This document shows, one piece after another, positions 22,828 through 33,663 of a stretch of DNA of 64,000 nucleotides (positions are counted from its first letter, which is position 1; each line of letters begins with the position of its first letter). The notes under the pieces are model-generated. The model had not been told where the DNA came from, did no database searches, and saw only the letters and a program-made list of their open reading frames with translations. The position numbers and the translations under genes are program-made. This DNA is from Megalopta genalis. Lineage: Eukaryota > Arthropoda > Insecta > Hymenoptera > Halictidae. The stretch is taken from assembly GCF_051020955.1 (NCBI RefSeq), contig NC_135013.1, forward strand, positions 5,424,501 to 5,488,500, read 5' to 3'.

Positions 22828-23044
22828 CAGTAATGTCTCCCTTACTGACGCTCAGATTGTCCACTGAAATGGAGAATTTGGGAAGAGGAGATACGATTGT
22901 TCGAGCCTTGCGGCTCGTTTTTATAGTTGTTGACAATTCTTTTGACTATGAAAATGAACCGCAAGGATCGAATAATCGTCTCTCTTCTCCCTAAATTGTC
23001 CATTTATGTGGACAATCTGTGCGTCAATTGGAGAGACATTATTG
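22828..23044. mobile_element. Family B hairpin MITE, complete
   Basis: Runs from CAGTAATGTCTCCCTTACTG to AGAGAGACATTATTG with TA on both sides (22826-22827, 23045-23046). The left arm AGGAGATACGATTGTTCGAG and right arm CGAATAATCGTCTCTCTTCT are inverted copies. At 217 bp this is a good reference copy. The next family B element begins at the very next base after its right TA. Confidence 0.9.
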
Positions 23045-23046
23045 TA

Positions 23047-23729
23047 CAGTAATGTCTCCCTTACTGACGCCCAGATTGTCCACTAAAATGGAGAATTTGG
23101 GAAGAGGAGATACGATTGTTCGAGCCTTGCGGCTCGTTTTTATAGTTGTTGACAATTCGTGACTATGAAAATGAACCGCAAGGATCGAATAATCGTCTCT
23201 CTTCTAGAAATAACAAATACATGTGGAAATGACTACAATTTCAGAAGAAGTTTATTTATCAAATTCTGTATCACATGAGAGGATAATAATATTTATAATA
23301 TATTATAAAAATAATTAAAAAATTAATATATATTACTATATAATATATTATTACTACTTGCGGTTTATTTTTATAGTTATAAATTGTCCACAATTATGAA
23401 AACGAGCCGCAAGGATCGAATAATCGTTTCTCTTCTAGAAATAACAAATACATGTGGAAATGACTACAATTTCAGAAAAAGTTTATTTATCAAATTCTGT
23501 ATCACATGAGAGGATAATAATATTTATAATATATTATAAAAGTGTGTAATTAAAAAATTAATATATATTATTATATAATATATTATTACTACTTGCGGTT
23601 TATTTTTATAGTTATAAATAATTGTCCACAATTATAAAAACGAGCCGCAAGGCTTGAATAATCGTACCTCCTCTTCCCAAATTGTCCATTTTTGTGGTCG
23701 ATCTGGACGTCAATTAGAGAGACATTACT
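23047..23729. mobile_element. Family B MITE with duplicated internal 231 bp segment
   Basis: A second copy starts CAGTAATGTCTCCCTTACTG at 23047 and its right end is near 23729 (GAGAGACATTACTA). The right arm is broken by a segment starting CTAGAAATAACAAATACATG at 23204 that is repeated at 23435 (231 bp period). Each repeat is followed by the ACTTGCGGTTTATTTTTATA half-arm of a family B hairpin. It reads as an element that gained foreign sequence and was then partially tandem-duplicated. Confidence 0.7.
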
Positions 23730-25240
23730 ACATTATACGTCCTCAATTTCGAAGCTGGCTCGTCAATCGTTATTGGACCATTTACGAATATTATATAATA
23801 TTGAATCATTTAAAAAAGAAAATCGATTTCGGTATTTAAAGCGATGATTTATTTTTAATCATTTCCATAATAGAACGAGACACAATTTTTGTTTCTTATA
23901 TACCTTTGTTTACTTTCGTTTTTATATCTTGTTAACTGAACTGCGGTTTTTATGCATTTACATGCGAAAATAGGGAAATACGGAACAATGGAATCGATGA
24001 GAAGAATTTCCGAACATCGTTCAATTATTTTCAATTTATTCAAACCGTTAAAAGAAATGGCACATTTTTGTTTAATTCTCTTTTTATACGATTAACGCAG
24101 TCAACTTTTATTTTGCATAAAAATCCACGGTGCATTGATAACAAAAGAATAAAATTTTGTTCTGATTCGCAAAGAAATGAATAATATTTCTATTTAACAG
24201 ATTTGATAAATTTAATACGTATTTAATAGATTTAATAGATTTAATAGATTTAATATGTATTTAATAGATTTAATAGATTTAATAGATCATGTATGAACTC
24301 TTCGTCGCGAGTCCGACTCGTTACAGCGTCAACGGGTAAAAAGCGTTCCCGCTTCGAAGATATAACGGACACATCATCGATGCAGAAAAATACAAAAATT
24401 TCCGAACATTTGACCGAGCAACTGCGCAAATGCAACGACAGCCAGTTTAGAATGACATTCTGCGAAACGTTCCGTTCCGTTCCCTCTAACCGGTGCGCGC
24501 CGTCCTGCCGACTAGTTGTAACCGAAGAGAAGTCCGTAAACGCATAAAACCGCCGGTGTCCCCCGAATGCCGAGGGAACACCGTGGTCAGAAGAAATCAC
24601 AGCGTTCGGCCCAGAAACAGGAACGCGCCGCCGGCGCGATAACGTTCGTGGTCCGGTTACGTAAGAATGTGGTCGCTCGGCAGAAAAAAAATCAATGACA
24701 GATGTTGATTAGTAGAGACAGATGTATGGGACGCGTTCCACCGCCCCTGTCCTCCACGTTTAAAACGCGGATGGTGGCGGGCGGCGCATTAGGTATCCAG
24801 AAACGCACACCGCTCGTTTAACTGTTTCGTCAGCTCTTCTAAATCGAAACACTTGATCGCGCCGGAGTCCGCGGCCGCGCGCGGCCGTGTCGCATTATCG
24901 CGTCGGAATCGATGCAGCCCGTATTTTCACAGTCGAGCGCCCGCGGGAGCGCCGAACAATACGGGATGAAATAGCGCCGATGGCAGGGAGCTTCGGCCCG
25001 TTAATCGCGCCGAAAAGCTACCGGCGCGGCGCTCCGGCCCGAACGCTAAATCGCGTTCCGAGGCGAGACATCTGTGCGTTATTGGGACCCGTTCCCACAC
25101 CGACGCGGCATTATCGCCGGCACCGAGTGAATTTCTAATTATCGGTGCGTACGTTATCGCGCAATTACGCGAACCGCGCGCGCGCGCGATACGTCACCGA
25201 TCGCGCGCTGTTCCTACGATGTTAATCCGTTGACTTACGA
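23730..25240. other. Unique DNA; AT-rich first, CpG-rich after ~24560
   Basis: Includes a short ATTTAATAG tandem run at about 24197-24290. The frame 24293-24547 (84 codons) is not low-complexity, but I recognise no family. Minus-strand frames overlap it. No gene is called. Confidence 0.4.
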
Positions 25241-25241
25241 C

Positions 25242-26093
25242 CACGTCTGAGAGACGTGGTCAGATTATCGGGGCAGAAACGATTATCACGTCTGAGAGAC
25301 GTGGTCGAAAGTCGGACCGGAAATGATTGTCACGTCTGAGAGACGTGGGCAAAAGATTGGCCCAGAAATGATTGTCACGTCTGAGAGACGTGGGCAAAAG
25401 ATTGGGCCAGAAATGATTGTCACGTCTGAGAGACGTGGTCGAAAAATTGGGTCAGAAACTATTATCACGTCTGAGAGACGTGGTCAAAGAATCGAGCTAG
25501 AAATGATTATCACGTTTGAGAGACGTGGGCAAAAACTCGAGTCAGAAGTGGTTATCACGTCTGAGAGACGTGGTCGAAAAATCGGGCCAGAAACGATTAT
25601 CACGTCTGGGAGACGTGGGCAAAAAATCGGACCAGGAATGGTTATCACGTCTGAGAGACGTGGTCGAAAAATCGGGCCAAGAATGGTTATCACGTCTGAG
25701 AGACGTGGGCAAAAAATCAGGCCAGAAATGATTGTCACGTCTGAGAGACGTGATCAAAGAATCGAGCTAGAAATGATTATCACGTTAGAGACGTGGGCAA
25801 AAACTCGAGTCAGAAGTGGTTATCACGTCTGAGAGACGTGATCGAAAAATCGAGCCAAGAATGGTTATCACGTCTGAGAGACGTGGGCAAAAAATCAGGC
25901 CAGAAATGATTATCACATCTGAGAAACGTGGTCAAAAAGTCGGGCCAGAAACAATTATCACGTCTGAGAGACGTGGTCAAAGAATCGAGCTAGAAACGAT
26001 TATCACGTCTGAAAGACGTGGTGAAAAAATCGGGCCAGAAACGATTATCACGTCTGAGAGACGTGGTCGAAAAATCGGGCCAGAAATGAGAGC
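25242..26093. repeat. 45 bp minisatellite with palindromic core, 19 copies
   Basis: The core CACGTCTGAGAGACGTG (7 bp inverted arms, 3 bp loop) starts at 25242, 25287, 25331 and then every 45 bp to 26049, giving 19 copies. Two adjacent variant units (with ATCGAGCTAG and ACTCGAGTCAG) recur 270 bp later, showing a six-unit higher-order block. Because 45 is a multiple of 3, both strands stay open in 15-residue repeats. A 2 bp deletion at about 25785 shifts the frame, which argues against a protein-coding role. Confidence 0.9.
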
Positions 26094-26900
26094 TATGATG
26101 GGTCAGCCAAATATAAACATAACTAGTTAGGCTCGTGCATACGACTTACCGAGATCTACGAAAGAAATTTTTTAAATTTTCCTTACAGGCTCAGATAAAA
26201 AAATTAAGAAACAAAAGTTTTCTATTTTCTTTTGTCATTCTAAGCAACCTTTTAAAAAAGCATTCTATCGTCTAAAAAAACATTCAAGTCGTTTTAGTCC
26301 AATTCTAAAAAAGTTATCGCGCTTTGAAAAGTGCCCGAATATCAACGGAAGTCGCTGTATTTACATTTCATAATAAGTTCGCGATTAACACAGCTTCGGA
26401 CGTTCCGCGCAACCGTGACCGACGCGTGACAGATATCTCCTTGTTGTTGTTTGTGCCGCACGCTCTTGAAATTTAAATCATAGGGCGAAGGGTTAAAATC
26501 TACTTTCCGCTCCTTCGTTCCGCGTGCCTAGATCCCCGGCTGGATAGACGATCCGGAAAATATCGCAGCTGCCGCGAATCGTGACCGAATTTGCAAACGC
26601 CGAGTCCCGGATACCCTTTTATTCGTACGGAAGATTCAAAATCCCATTCGACGGAACGCGGGAGTATGTGTTTCCAGAGGAAAGCTCGAGGATGTTCGCT
26701 GATACACCGGACTCGCGTCATTCTGGACACGCGAACGCTATCAGCGGACTGCGATAGTCGTGCCGATTTCGATACTTGCGGACAAGAGGTTTATAAAACG
26801 GAACCGAACTGTACGTTCGTTTTCTTGCGTATTTTATAGTCGCGTTTTCCTTTCCTTTCTGCCGCCTTCGCGACTGCTAGGGTTATCAGCATCTTCATGC
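26094..26900. other. Unique DNA, no gene recognised
   Basis: AT-rich first half, mixed second half. An AGGGCGAAGGGTTAA near 26482-26496 resembles one family D end, but I could not find its partner. No credible exon. Confidence 0.4.
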
Positions 26901-26904
26901 TATT

Positions 26905-27545
26905 GTACATTTTTATATCGTATTTTATTATTTATATGTATTTTTGTATTATATTTTATTGTTTATTATGTGTTATATATTTTTATATATTACGTTAATT
27001 TATAATTTTATTTTTATTTGTCATAATTATATTATATTGTTATATATTTTTTATATTATTATAATTATATTTCTTTTTTTATATTATATTTTATATTATA
27101 TTTTATATATTATATTTTATACTATATTTGATATTATATTTTATATTATATTTTATATTATATTTTATATATTATATTTTATACTATATTTTATATTATA
27201 TTTTATATTATATTTTATATATTATATTTTATACTATATTTGATATTATATTTTATATTATATTTTATATTATATTTTATATTATATTTTATATATTATA
27301 TTTTATATATTATATTTTATACTATATTTGATATTATATTTGATATTATATTTTATATTATATTTTATATTATATTTTATATTATATTTTATATTATATT
27401 TTATACCATATTTGATATTCTATTTGATATTCTATTTGATATTATATTTTATATTATATTTTATATCATATTTTATATCATATTTTATATTATATTTTAT
27501 ATTATATTTTATATTATATTTTATATTATATTTTATATACTTTTT
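26905..27545. repeat. 12 bp AT satellite (TATATTATATTT)n
   Basis: Nearly pure A/T with a dominant 12 bp unit, TATATTATATTT, and variants with GATATTATATTT or CATATTTTATAT. Long Ile/Tyr/Phe frames (such as 27240-27635) are artefacts of the 12 bp period. Boundaries are gradual on the left and sharp near 27545. Confidence 0.9.
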
Positions 27546-28640
27546 TCTATTATCTTGCGTCCTCGATGCATTCGAGCAATTCTCCCGCTGCAAAAACCAG
27601 AAGTCCGTCATCAGCAGTTTCAGCGCGAGCGATGATTTCTTTTACAATTCGTGGTACTGTAAAAAATGTTCTCGTCGGAAATTTTTCTACCAACTACGTC
27701 GCGCCAGCACGCATTACAATGAAACGTCGTATAAAATTTAAATAAATCTCGTCGTTGTTATAAAGCGACGTATGTGCATCGGTCTGGTTAAAGAGCGTCG
27801 GAACCAGGTTCTGCTGCGCAAACGGCACGGAACTTAGCGTAACCGGTGAGCACCGTTCGTGTGGCCGTCGTTCCTGTTCCTTGACGCAATCTTTCCTGAA
27901 ACAACTCGCCGTTCGGATGCGCGCAGAGAGTACGCGAAATTAAATCGGAGAACGGCCGGAGTGTTTTAACGAAATTGGCGTTCGAAGGTGTTGTAGATCC
28001 TCGTGCGTGGTTCGGTCCCCGTTGGACGATAGTTTCTCTTTCTCTACGGTCTTTGTCCGCGGTTTCTTTTATTCAGGGTAGACCCGCTGTTCACGCGAGA
28101 AAATGAAATCGCCGCGTGGCTCGCGGAACACGGCCGGAAGAAGAAGACCGCTATCAAAATGCAAAGGTATATTCGGGCCCGTGACGGCGGCGAGGTTCCG
28201 GGACGTGAGAAGAAAAGGAGCGTGTAAGCGAACCAGAAAAATAATATCGCCGGTGTGTAACGAGGTATGGCACTCTGTCGGGACGGAACATCGCTGTTTC
28301 AGCAGAGTATTGCTGCGCGTGCAGCATCCGAACGGCGCCCGTAACGACCCCCTTTGCAGTACAGAGATCGCAAATACGATCTTTCAAAATGGTCGCATCG
28401 AACTGCGTCCCTTCGGCCCCCCTCCCACCACCTCCGGTGGGCTGGATCGAGAAATTCAGTGACATTTTGTTATAATTTTTGAACCATCGAAGATATTGCA
28501 ATGAAATTGTCACCGAAAATATTTAAAAAACAGTTATTTTCAACTATAGATAATTCGATATTTGTTGCATTTGTTAAACAATAGTTTTTAATTAATTTTC
28601 ATTGACACTTCTTCTGAACAAAATTGTTTAAATATAATGT
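27546..28640. other. Unique DNA, no gene recognised
   Basis: CpG-rich in the middle (27740-28470), AT-rich afterwards. Frames of 119 codons on both strands at about 28103-28513 overlap each other and have no domain signature. Confidence 0.4.
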
Positions 28641-28650
28641 TACAAACTAT

Positions 28651-28967
28651 TTGTAACGTTACAATAGTAACGTACCTGGAATTACTAGTGGGTCCTCGTA
28701 ACCAGGGTGGGTGCAATAAAGTACGCGTCCCAGAAAAAGGTCTCTGTACGCGTTAAATCCTGAAGCTGCAGATTTATTGAAACAATAACAAAATGGTAAG
28801 ATTAATTAACGTACTCTACATTTTATCAAAAGTTCGAACTGTTGAAATTTATCAACTACATAAAATGTGTACAGAGAACTTTTTCTGGGACGCATACTTT
28901 ATTGCACCCACACTGGTTACGAGGGCACACTAGTAATTCCAGGCACGTTAGTATTGTAACGTTACAA
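28651..28967. mobile_element. Family M MITE with ~99 bp inverted repeats
   Basis: The first ~99 bp starts TTGTAACGTTACAATAGTAA and includes GGAATTACTAGTG, AACCAGGGTGGGTGCAATAA and GTCCCAGAAAAAGG. The last ~99 bp is its inverse with few changes. Each end is tipped by the perfect 14 bp palindrome TTGTAACGTTACAA. The similarity may extend a few bases outward (ACAAACT). A ~120 bp centre has no frame. Superfamily is not assignable from the ends alone. Only one copy is seen here. Confidence 0.8.
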
Positions 28968-29057
28968 AGTTTGTTTCGTTTACTTATATTTTTCATGTTA
29001 TATGCAATAATTAAAAATTTTAAATATCTGTCGATTTACAGATGAAGAAGCGTTCTA

Positions 29058-29422
29058 CAGGGTGTCCCGAAAATGTCTCTCAATCCGGAAATGGGAGGTA
29101 CCTGAGGTCATTTGAAGCAACATTTTCCTTTGCGAAAATTTTCTCCGAGGCTTCGTTTACGAGTTATCAACGAAAGACACTGACCAAGAAGAGGCGAGCT
29201 CTGCTGACGCGCGGCGGTCCAGTCAAGGAGTGCACGGAGCCCAGTTCCGCTCATTGGCTCGGCCGTCTCGCGCCAAATGATCTCGCCTCTGATTGGTCAC
29301 TGTTTTTCGTTAATAACTCGTAAACGAAGCCGCGGATCGCATTTTCGCTAAGGAGAAAGTTGCTTCAAACGACCTCAGGAATCCCCTACTTTCGGCTTGC
29401 GAGACATTTTTGGGACACTCTG
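29058..29422. mobile_element. Family A palindromic MITE, copy 4
   Basis: Starts CAGGGTGTCCCGAAAATG, ends TTTTTGGGACACTCTG, with TA at 29056-29057 and 29423-29424. The left central motif is changed to GACCAAGAAGAGG (CCAAT lost), while the right arm keeps GATTGGTCAC. It follows family M after about 90 bp. Confidence 0.9.
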
Positions 29423-29424
29423 TA

Positions 29425-30515
29425 TAATACCGACTGGAACGCAGAGAGATTATCTTCGATATCTTTAACCTTCAAGTAACGTAACGTTGATATCTTTAAA
29501 ACGTAATAATTTACAATCTGGTTCGTCTTGGTTTCTAACTTTTACAGAATTATGTAGAGGAAAGTATCCTGAAAACATACCGTTTAGTCCTTGGGTGTCA
29601 AAAGATATTCCTTGTCGAATGTAAAGAATGTTTACACTTTTTCATATGTAGGATACAAAAATCTTAATTTTTAAGCTACTGTTTCCTAACGAGAAATATC
29701 GCCTCCTAATGTTAAAAAAGAGAGCAAAGGAAAAAATTAATTAGGTTCGTTGAGACATTGCGAGGAAAGGAAGCATATTTTTTGGCGTCAAATGTAGCGT
29801 TCGAAATGTTCAACTTTAAATTGTCGTATCTATTACAATTTACGATCACATTCTTATTAATATTTCCACTTTCGAGGGTAACGAACATTTAACAAGCAAT
29901 AAAAATTCACTGGACATCGATATGAGAAAATTAGGCTTTTGTCAGGAAGTCACTAAAATCTTCGATCCGGCCCACTGTGGCGCCGGTTCCGTTTGCGCGA
30001 GATATCCGCTATGGCCGAGCTAAGACCCTCCCTTGGCTCGCTCTGTCCACGCGACTCACCCTCTGCGCAAACATATGTTCCAACTTGCGACCGCAATCTT
30101 CGCGCGGCCCGAAAACAGTCTTTTTCACGATTTCAATTAGCCCGATCGGCGCGCGGGGATGCACCGTCGTCCGGCTCCGAGAAATTCCGTGCTACGACTC
30201 TATTAATTTTGGAACGGCCCCGGGAACCCGCCATAATTAAAGGGGCGACACATTAGGATCCGGTTATACGTAGAATCGCGGGTGAACCGAGACCCGGTTT
30301 TGCACCGCAAATTCTACTTCTACGCGGCAATTCCGCGATGTTATTGTTGCCTTTAGGAGATAACGGCCGCCGTTGTTCCTACGGTGGGTGGTCCACGATT
30401 TAACCGATTCTTGTAATTGCTGTCAGGGATGGTTCTAGAGAAAGTATTCGGCGTATTTGTTCTGTATCGGACGTGGCAGCGACGAAGAGTTGATGCGTAG
30501 AACGCGAATCCGAGT
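29425..30515. other. Unique DNA, no gene recognised
   Basis: AT-rich to about 29960, then CpG-rich. No frame with a recognisable motif; paired 87-codon frames at 29977-30256 are shifted versions of the same GC-rich DNA. Confidence 0.4.
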
Positions 30516-30571
30516 GTCGAGGTTATGTCGAGGTTATGTCGAGGTTATGTCAAGGTTATGTCAAGGTTATG
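30516..30571. repeat. 11 bp tandem repeat, five copies
   Basis: GTCGAGGTTAT is repeated five times in a row, with the last two copies reading GTCAAGGTTAT. Confidence 0.9.
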
Positions 30572-30761
30572 CGGTGTTGTACGCGTTTTTAATATTGTCG
30601 GGATCGGTGGAACTAGGGTATATTGTTATTGTTATTATTTCACGGCGATCTGACTGCTAGCACTTTTTATATATACTTGTTTGCATATAGGAGCAGGGCA
30701 TTGGACGCGTTATGCGATTGGTTATGCGATTGCACTGCGATACATAATTGGTAGAAAAATA

Positions 30762-30967
30762 CAGTAATTCAATTCACGCTCAGATCGCGCATAAAAATGG
30801 ACGATTTAGGAAAAGGAGATGCAATTGTCCGAGCCTCGCGGCTTGTTTTTATATTATAGTTGTTGGCGATCGGTGACTATAAAACAAGGCTCGAATAATC
30901 GTGTCTCCTCTTCCAAAATTGTCCATTTTTGTGGACAATCTGAGCGTCAGTTAGGGAGACATTACTG
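30762..30967. mobile_element. Family B hairpin MITE
   Basis: Left end CAGTAATTCAATTCACGCTC, right end GTTAGGGAGACATTACTG, with TA on both flanks. The arms hold GATGCAATTGTCCGAGCC and its inverse. It is 206 bp and non-coding. Confidence 0.8.
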
Positions 30968-30990
30968 TAGAAGACAAGAGAAACGTAGAC

Positions 30991-31080
30991 TCGACCGCAC
31001 ATATCTTTAACCCTTTGCGCTCGACCGCACATATCTTTAACCCTTTGCGCTCGACCGCACATATCTTTAACCCTTTGCGC
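30991..31080. repeat. Three exact 30 bp repeats spanning a family D end
   Basis: The unit TCGACCGCACATATCTTTAA plus CCCTTTGCGC occurs three times with no differences, then the sequence continues into family D. Each unit contains the TTAA-CCCTTTGCGCTCG junction of that family, so part of the element end and 15-20 bp of flank were amplified together. Confidence 0.9.
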
Positions 31081-31230
31081 TCGACCGAGGCGCCACTAAA
31101 AAAATGTTCATATCACATTCCAAAATAATTCTTTACATCAATTCAAATTTAGATTTGAAAAATTGTTAAATATTATACAACTGTTGTATAAGTCACAAGA
31201 CTTAATTTCACACGCGTAAATCGATCGTTA
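31069..31230. mobile_element. Family D MITE, right-truncated
   Basis: After the 30 bp repeats the sequence reads CCCTTTGCGCTCGACCGAGG, then CGCCACTAAAAAAATG, CACATTCCAAAATAATTC and CACAAGACTTAATTTCACAC, following the complete copy at 17506. It breaks off near 31230 and passes directly into the right arm of a family B element. Confidence 0.7.
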
Positions 31231-32286
31231 ACAACTATTAAAACGAGACACAAGGCTCGAATAATCGGATCTCCTCTTCCCAAAATATCCATTTTTGTGT
31301 ACAATTTACTGTATATACAGTAAATTTTCCCTAATTGACGCTCGGCTTGAAAACAAAAATATGAAATTTGTAAAGAAGAAGCACGATTGTTCGAGCCTTC
31401 TGGCTCGTTTTTACAATCATTGACAATCGGTAACTATATCCGCGCTATCTGAGCGCGAATTAGGGAGAAATTACTGTGTTCCACTGTAATATCTTAGATG
31501 GGTCGCTTCGTGAAACAATTGTATTAAAAGTACAGAAAATTCTCCCTAATTTTCCTTCAGCTTGCAAACAAAAATGGACAATTTGGGAAGAGAAGCCTAA
31601 TTAGGAGTCTCATCAAGAGGAGCTTTAAGAGGAGAATTATTCGAGCCTTTTGGTTCGTTTTTACGATCGTTCACAATCAGTCACTATATTCGCGCAATCT
31701 GAGCGCGAATTAGGGAGAAATTACTGTATTCCACTGTCATATCTTAGATGGGACGCTTCGTGAAACAATTGTATTAAAAGTACAGTAAATTCTCCCTAAT
31801 TTTCCTTCAGCTTGCAAACAAAGATGGTAAATTTGGGAAGAGAAGCCTAATTAGGAGTCTCATCAAGAGGAGCTTTAAGAGGAGAATTATTCGAGCCTTT
31901 TGGTTCGTTTTTACGATCGTTCACAATCAGTCACTATATTCGCGCAATCTGAGCGCGAATTAGGGAGAAATTACTGTATTCCACTGTCATATCTTAGGTG
32001 GGACGCTTCGTGAAACAATTGTATTAAAAGTACAGTAAATTCTCCCTAATTTTCCTTCAGCTTGCAAACAAAAATGAACAATTTGGGAAGAGAAGCCTAA
32101 TTAGGAGTCTCATCAAGAGAAGCTTTAATAGAAGAATTATTCGAACCTTTTTGCTCGTTTTCACAATCGTTGACAATCGGTAACTATAAAAAGGAGCCGC
32201 GAGATTCGACTAATCGTGTCTCCTCTTCCCAAATTGTCCATTTTTCTGGACGCACAATCTGTGCGTCAATCGGAGAGACATTACTG
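31231..32286. mobile_element. Cluster of family B MITEs including a tandem triplication
   Basis: A truncated right arm (to about 31311) is followed by copies at about 31318-31477, 31533-31726, 31783-31976 and 32033-32286. The last three each sit behind the same ~55 bp flank, GACGCTTCGTGAAACAATTG, spaced 250 and 240 bp apart, so a MITE-plus-flank unit was tandemly triplicated. These copies use the end CAGTAAATTCTCCCTAATTT and carry an extra GAAGCCTAATTAGGAGTCTC. Confidence 0.8.
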
Positions 32287-32289
32287 TAA

Positions 32290-33085
32290 TTCGGGGTTCT
32301 GTTCGCCGGCGTTTCGGACCAGGCCGATTAATTTGAAACCCGATTAGGGTCCGATAAGAAAACCGGTGAGGCAGCGGATCGCGCAAAGAAGCGTATCGCT
32401 TCCGCGTTCCAGCAATTATAATACATATAGCATTGCACGGGCACGGTCCCCGGGATCAGCGAAAAAGCAGAAACCGAGGCTGTTGTATCTTGTTACGCGT
32501 TGGCGACGCCGCGGCCGCGGCCGAGCCGAGCCGAGCCGCGGTGACTCGCGGGTGCCGGGGCCCGAGGGTCTCACGCCCGCGTTCGTAAAACGCTTTTGCG
32601 TCTCTGCCACGCGTCTTCGCGGTCCCGCGCGCGCCCCCCTCCTCGCCCCCCGCGGCCGCGTTTTCGCTCCTCCGCGGCCTCGATTCCACGAAAACGTTGA
32701 CCGACGACGACGACGACGGTTACGTCAACCGGCAACGGAGCCTAGGCGTCGCGCGTCGTGTTCGCACCGCGCAATTAGTGCACCGCGGCCCGCGCTTTTT
32801 CACGCTCCCGGTCCTCGCTGCGGGCACACGAGCACGCCTGCACCTGCCCGCCTGCTAATTGACACGAATAGCATGGATTGTTCCTCGAGGACGCCGAGAG
32901 CCGATCGCTGCGATCGCCTGCACGTAAACATCGCTGCGCCGGTCTGCCCATTCGCGGAATCGCTTCTATCAATTTTTGGCTCTCTCTCTCGAGCGCATTT
33001 TCGAGTCCCCTTTCGTCCCTCGTTGCGACAGTTCGTTTCTCTCCTTTGGCGCAGCAGCGATACAGACACTGCTTGATTAGTTTAT
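32290..33085. other. CpG-rich unique DNA, no gene recognised
   Basis: Very CpG-rich. A 236-codon frame (32366-33076) is Arg/Pro/Ala/Ser-rich with no domain, overlapped by antisense frames, so I do not call it. A GAC trinucleotide run lies near 32700-32717. Promoter-like composition is possible. Confidence 0.4.
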
Positions 33086-33183
33086 TATTAGGGTCTATTT
33101 ATCTATTTATTTATTATTATTATTTTTTATTATTATTTTATTATTATTTATTTATTTTATCTATTTATCTATTTATTTATTAG
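33086..33183. repeat. (TTAT/CTAT)n simple repeat
   Basis: A tract of TTAT, TTATT and CTAT units directly follows the CpG-rich segment. Confidence 0.85.
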
Positions 33184-33404
33184 AGTCTGTTACAATCAGA
33201 TGAGACATTTGATGCAACACAATCTTAAGCAAGCGCTGATTTTTCTTATCAATTTAGCTCAAGGGTGGCTATACAAAGTACTAAAAATGTCAACTTTCGT
33301 TCAGGTGCAAATGCGTTGAAATCCAGCGTTCAGGTGCAACGAATAATATTTAATTTTAAGGATATTTCTTATTATATTCTATTCTACATATATTCTATAT
33401 ATCT

Positions 33405-33405
33405 A

Positions 33406-33445
<40 letters not shown>
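33405..33445. repeat. (TA)n microsatellite
   Basis: About 20 TA dinucleotides immediately left of a perfect 84 bp palindrome. Confidence 0.9.
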
Positions 33446-33449
<4 letters not shown>

Positions 33450-33529
33450 GAGATATTTAAAGGATTATAGAGATTAAATATTATATATATATAATATTTA
33501 ATCTCTATAATCCTTTAAATATCTCAATT
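33446..33529. repeat. Perfect 84 bp palindrome, no spacer
   Basis: The left half AATTGAGATATTTAAAGGAT... and the right half ...ATCCTTTAAATATCTCAATT are exact inverse copies meeting in a TA-rich centre at 33487/33488. I checked the arms base by base and found no mismatch or loop. It adjoins a TA tract and does not match the MITE families here. Confidence 0.9.
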
Positions 33530-33569
33530 CAAGTATAAATGGATTTAGGTCACTTTCAAAATGAACGGC

Positions 33570-33662
33570 TCATATCTATTCTATGTATCTATTTTATATC
33601 CATTCTATGTATATCTATTCTATATATCTATTCTATGTATTTATTCTATATCCATTCTATAT
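33570..33662. repeat. TCTAT-rich imperfect tandem repeat
   Basis: TATCTATTCTATGTA and TATATCCATTCTATG variants repeat up to the start of the next family A element. The same CTATTCTATA motif continues after the element, so the MITE inserted within this simple repeat. Confidence 0.75.
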
Positions 33663-33663
33663 G

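Noticed and set aside
24293..24547. 84-codon frame with a polar, helical-looking middle
   Set aside because: No family recognised and an antisense frame overlaps; could be a decayed transposon piece, but I cannot support it.
25323..25832. 169-codon frame of 15-residue repeats on the plus strand, with matching minus-strand frames
   Set aside because: Product of a 45 bp repeat unit; both strands are open and a 2 bp deletion breaks the frame.
26482..26496. Single GGGCGAAGGGTTAA resembling a family D end
   Set aside because: No inverted partner found within several hundred bases; could be chance.
27240..27635. Long Ile/Tyr/Phe open frame
   Set aside because: It is a direct translation of the 12 bp AT satellite, and overlapping frames are equally open.
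32366..33076. 236-codon frame
   Set aside because: Arg/Pro/Ala-rich translation of CpG-rich DNA with no domain, overlapped by antisense frames.
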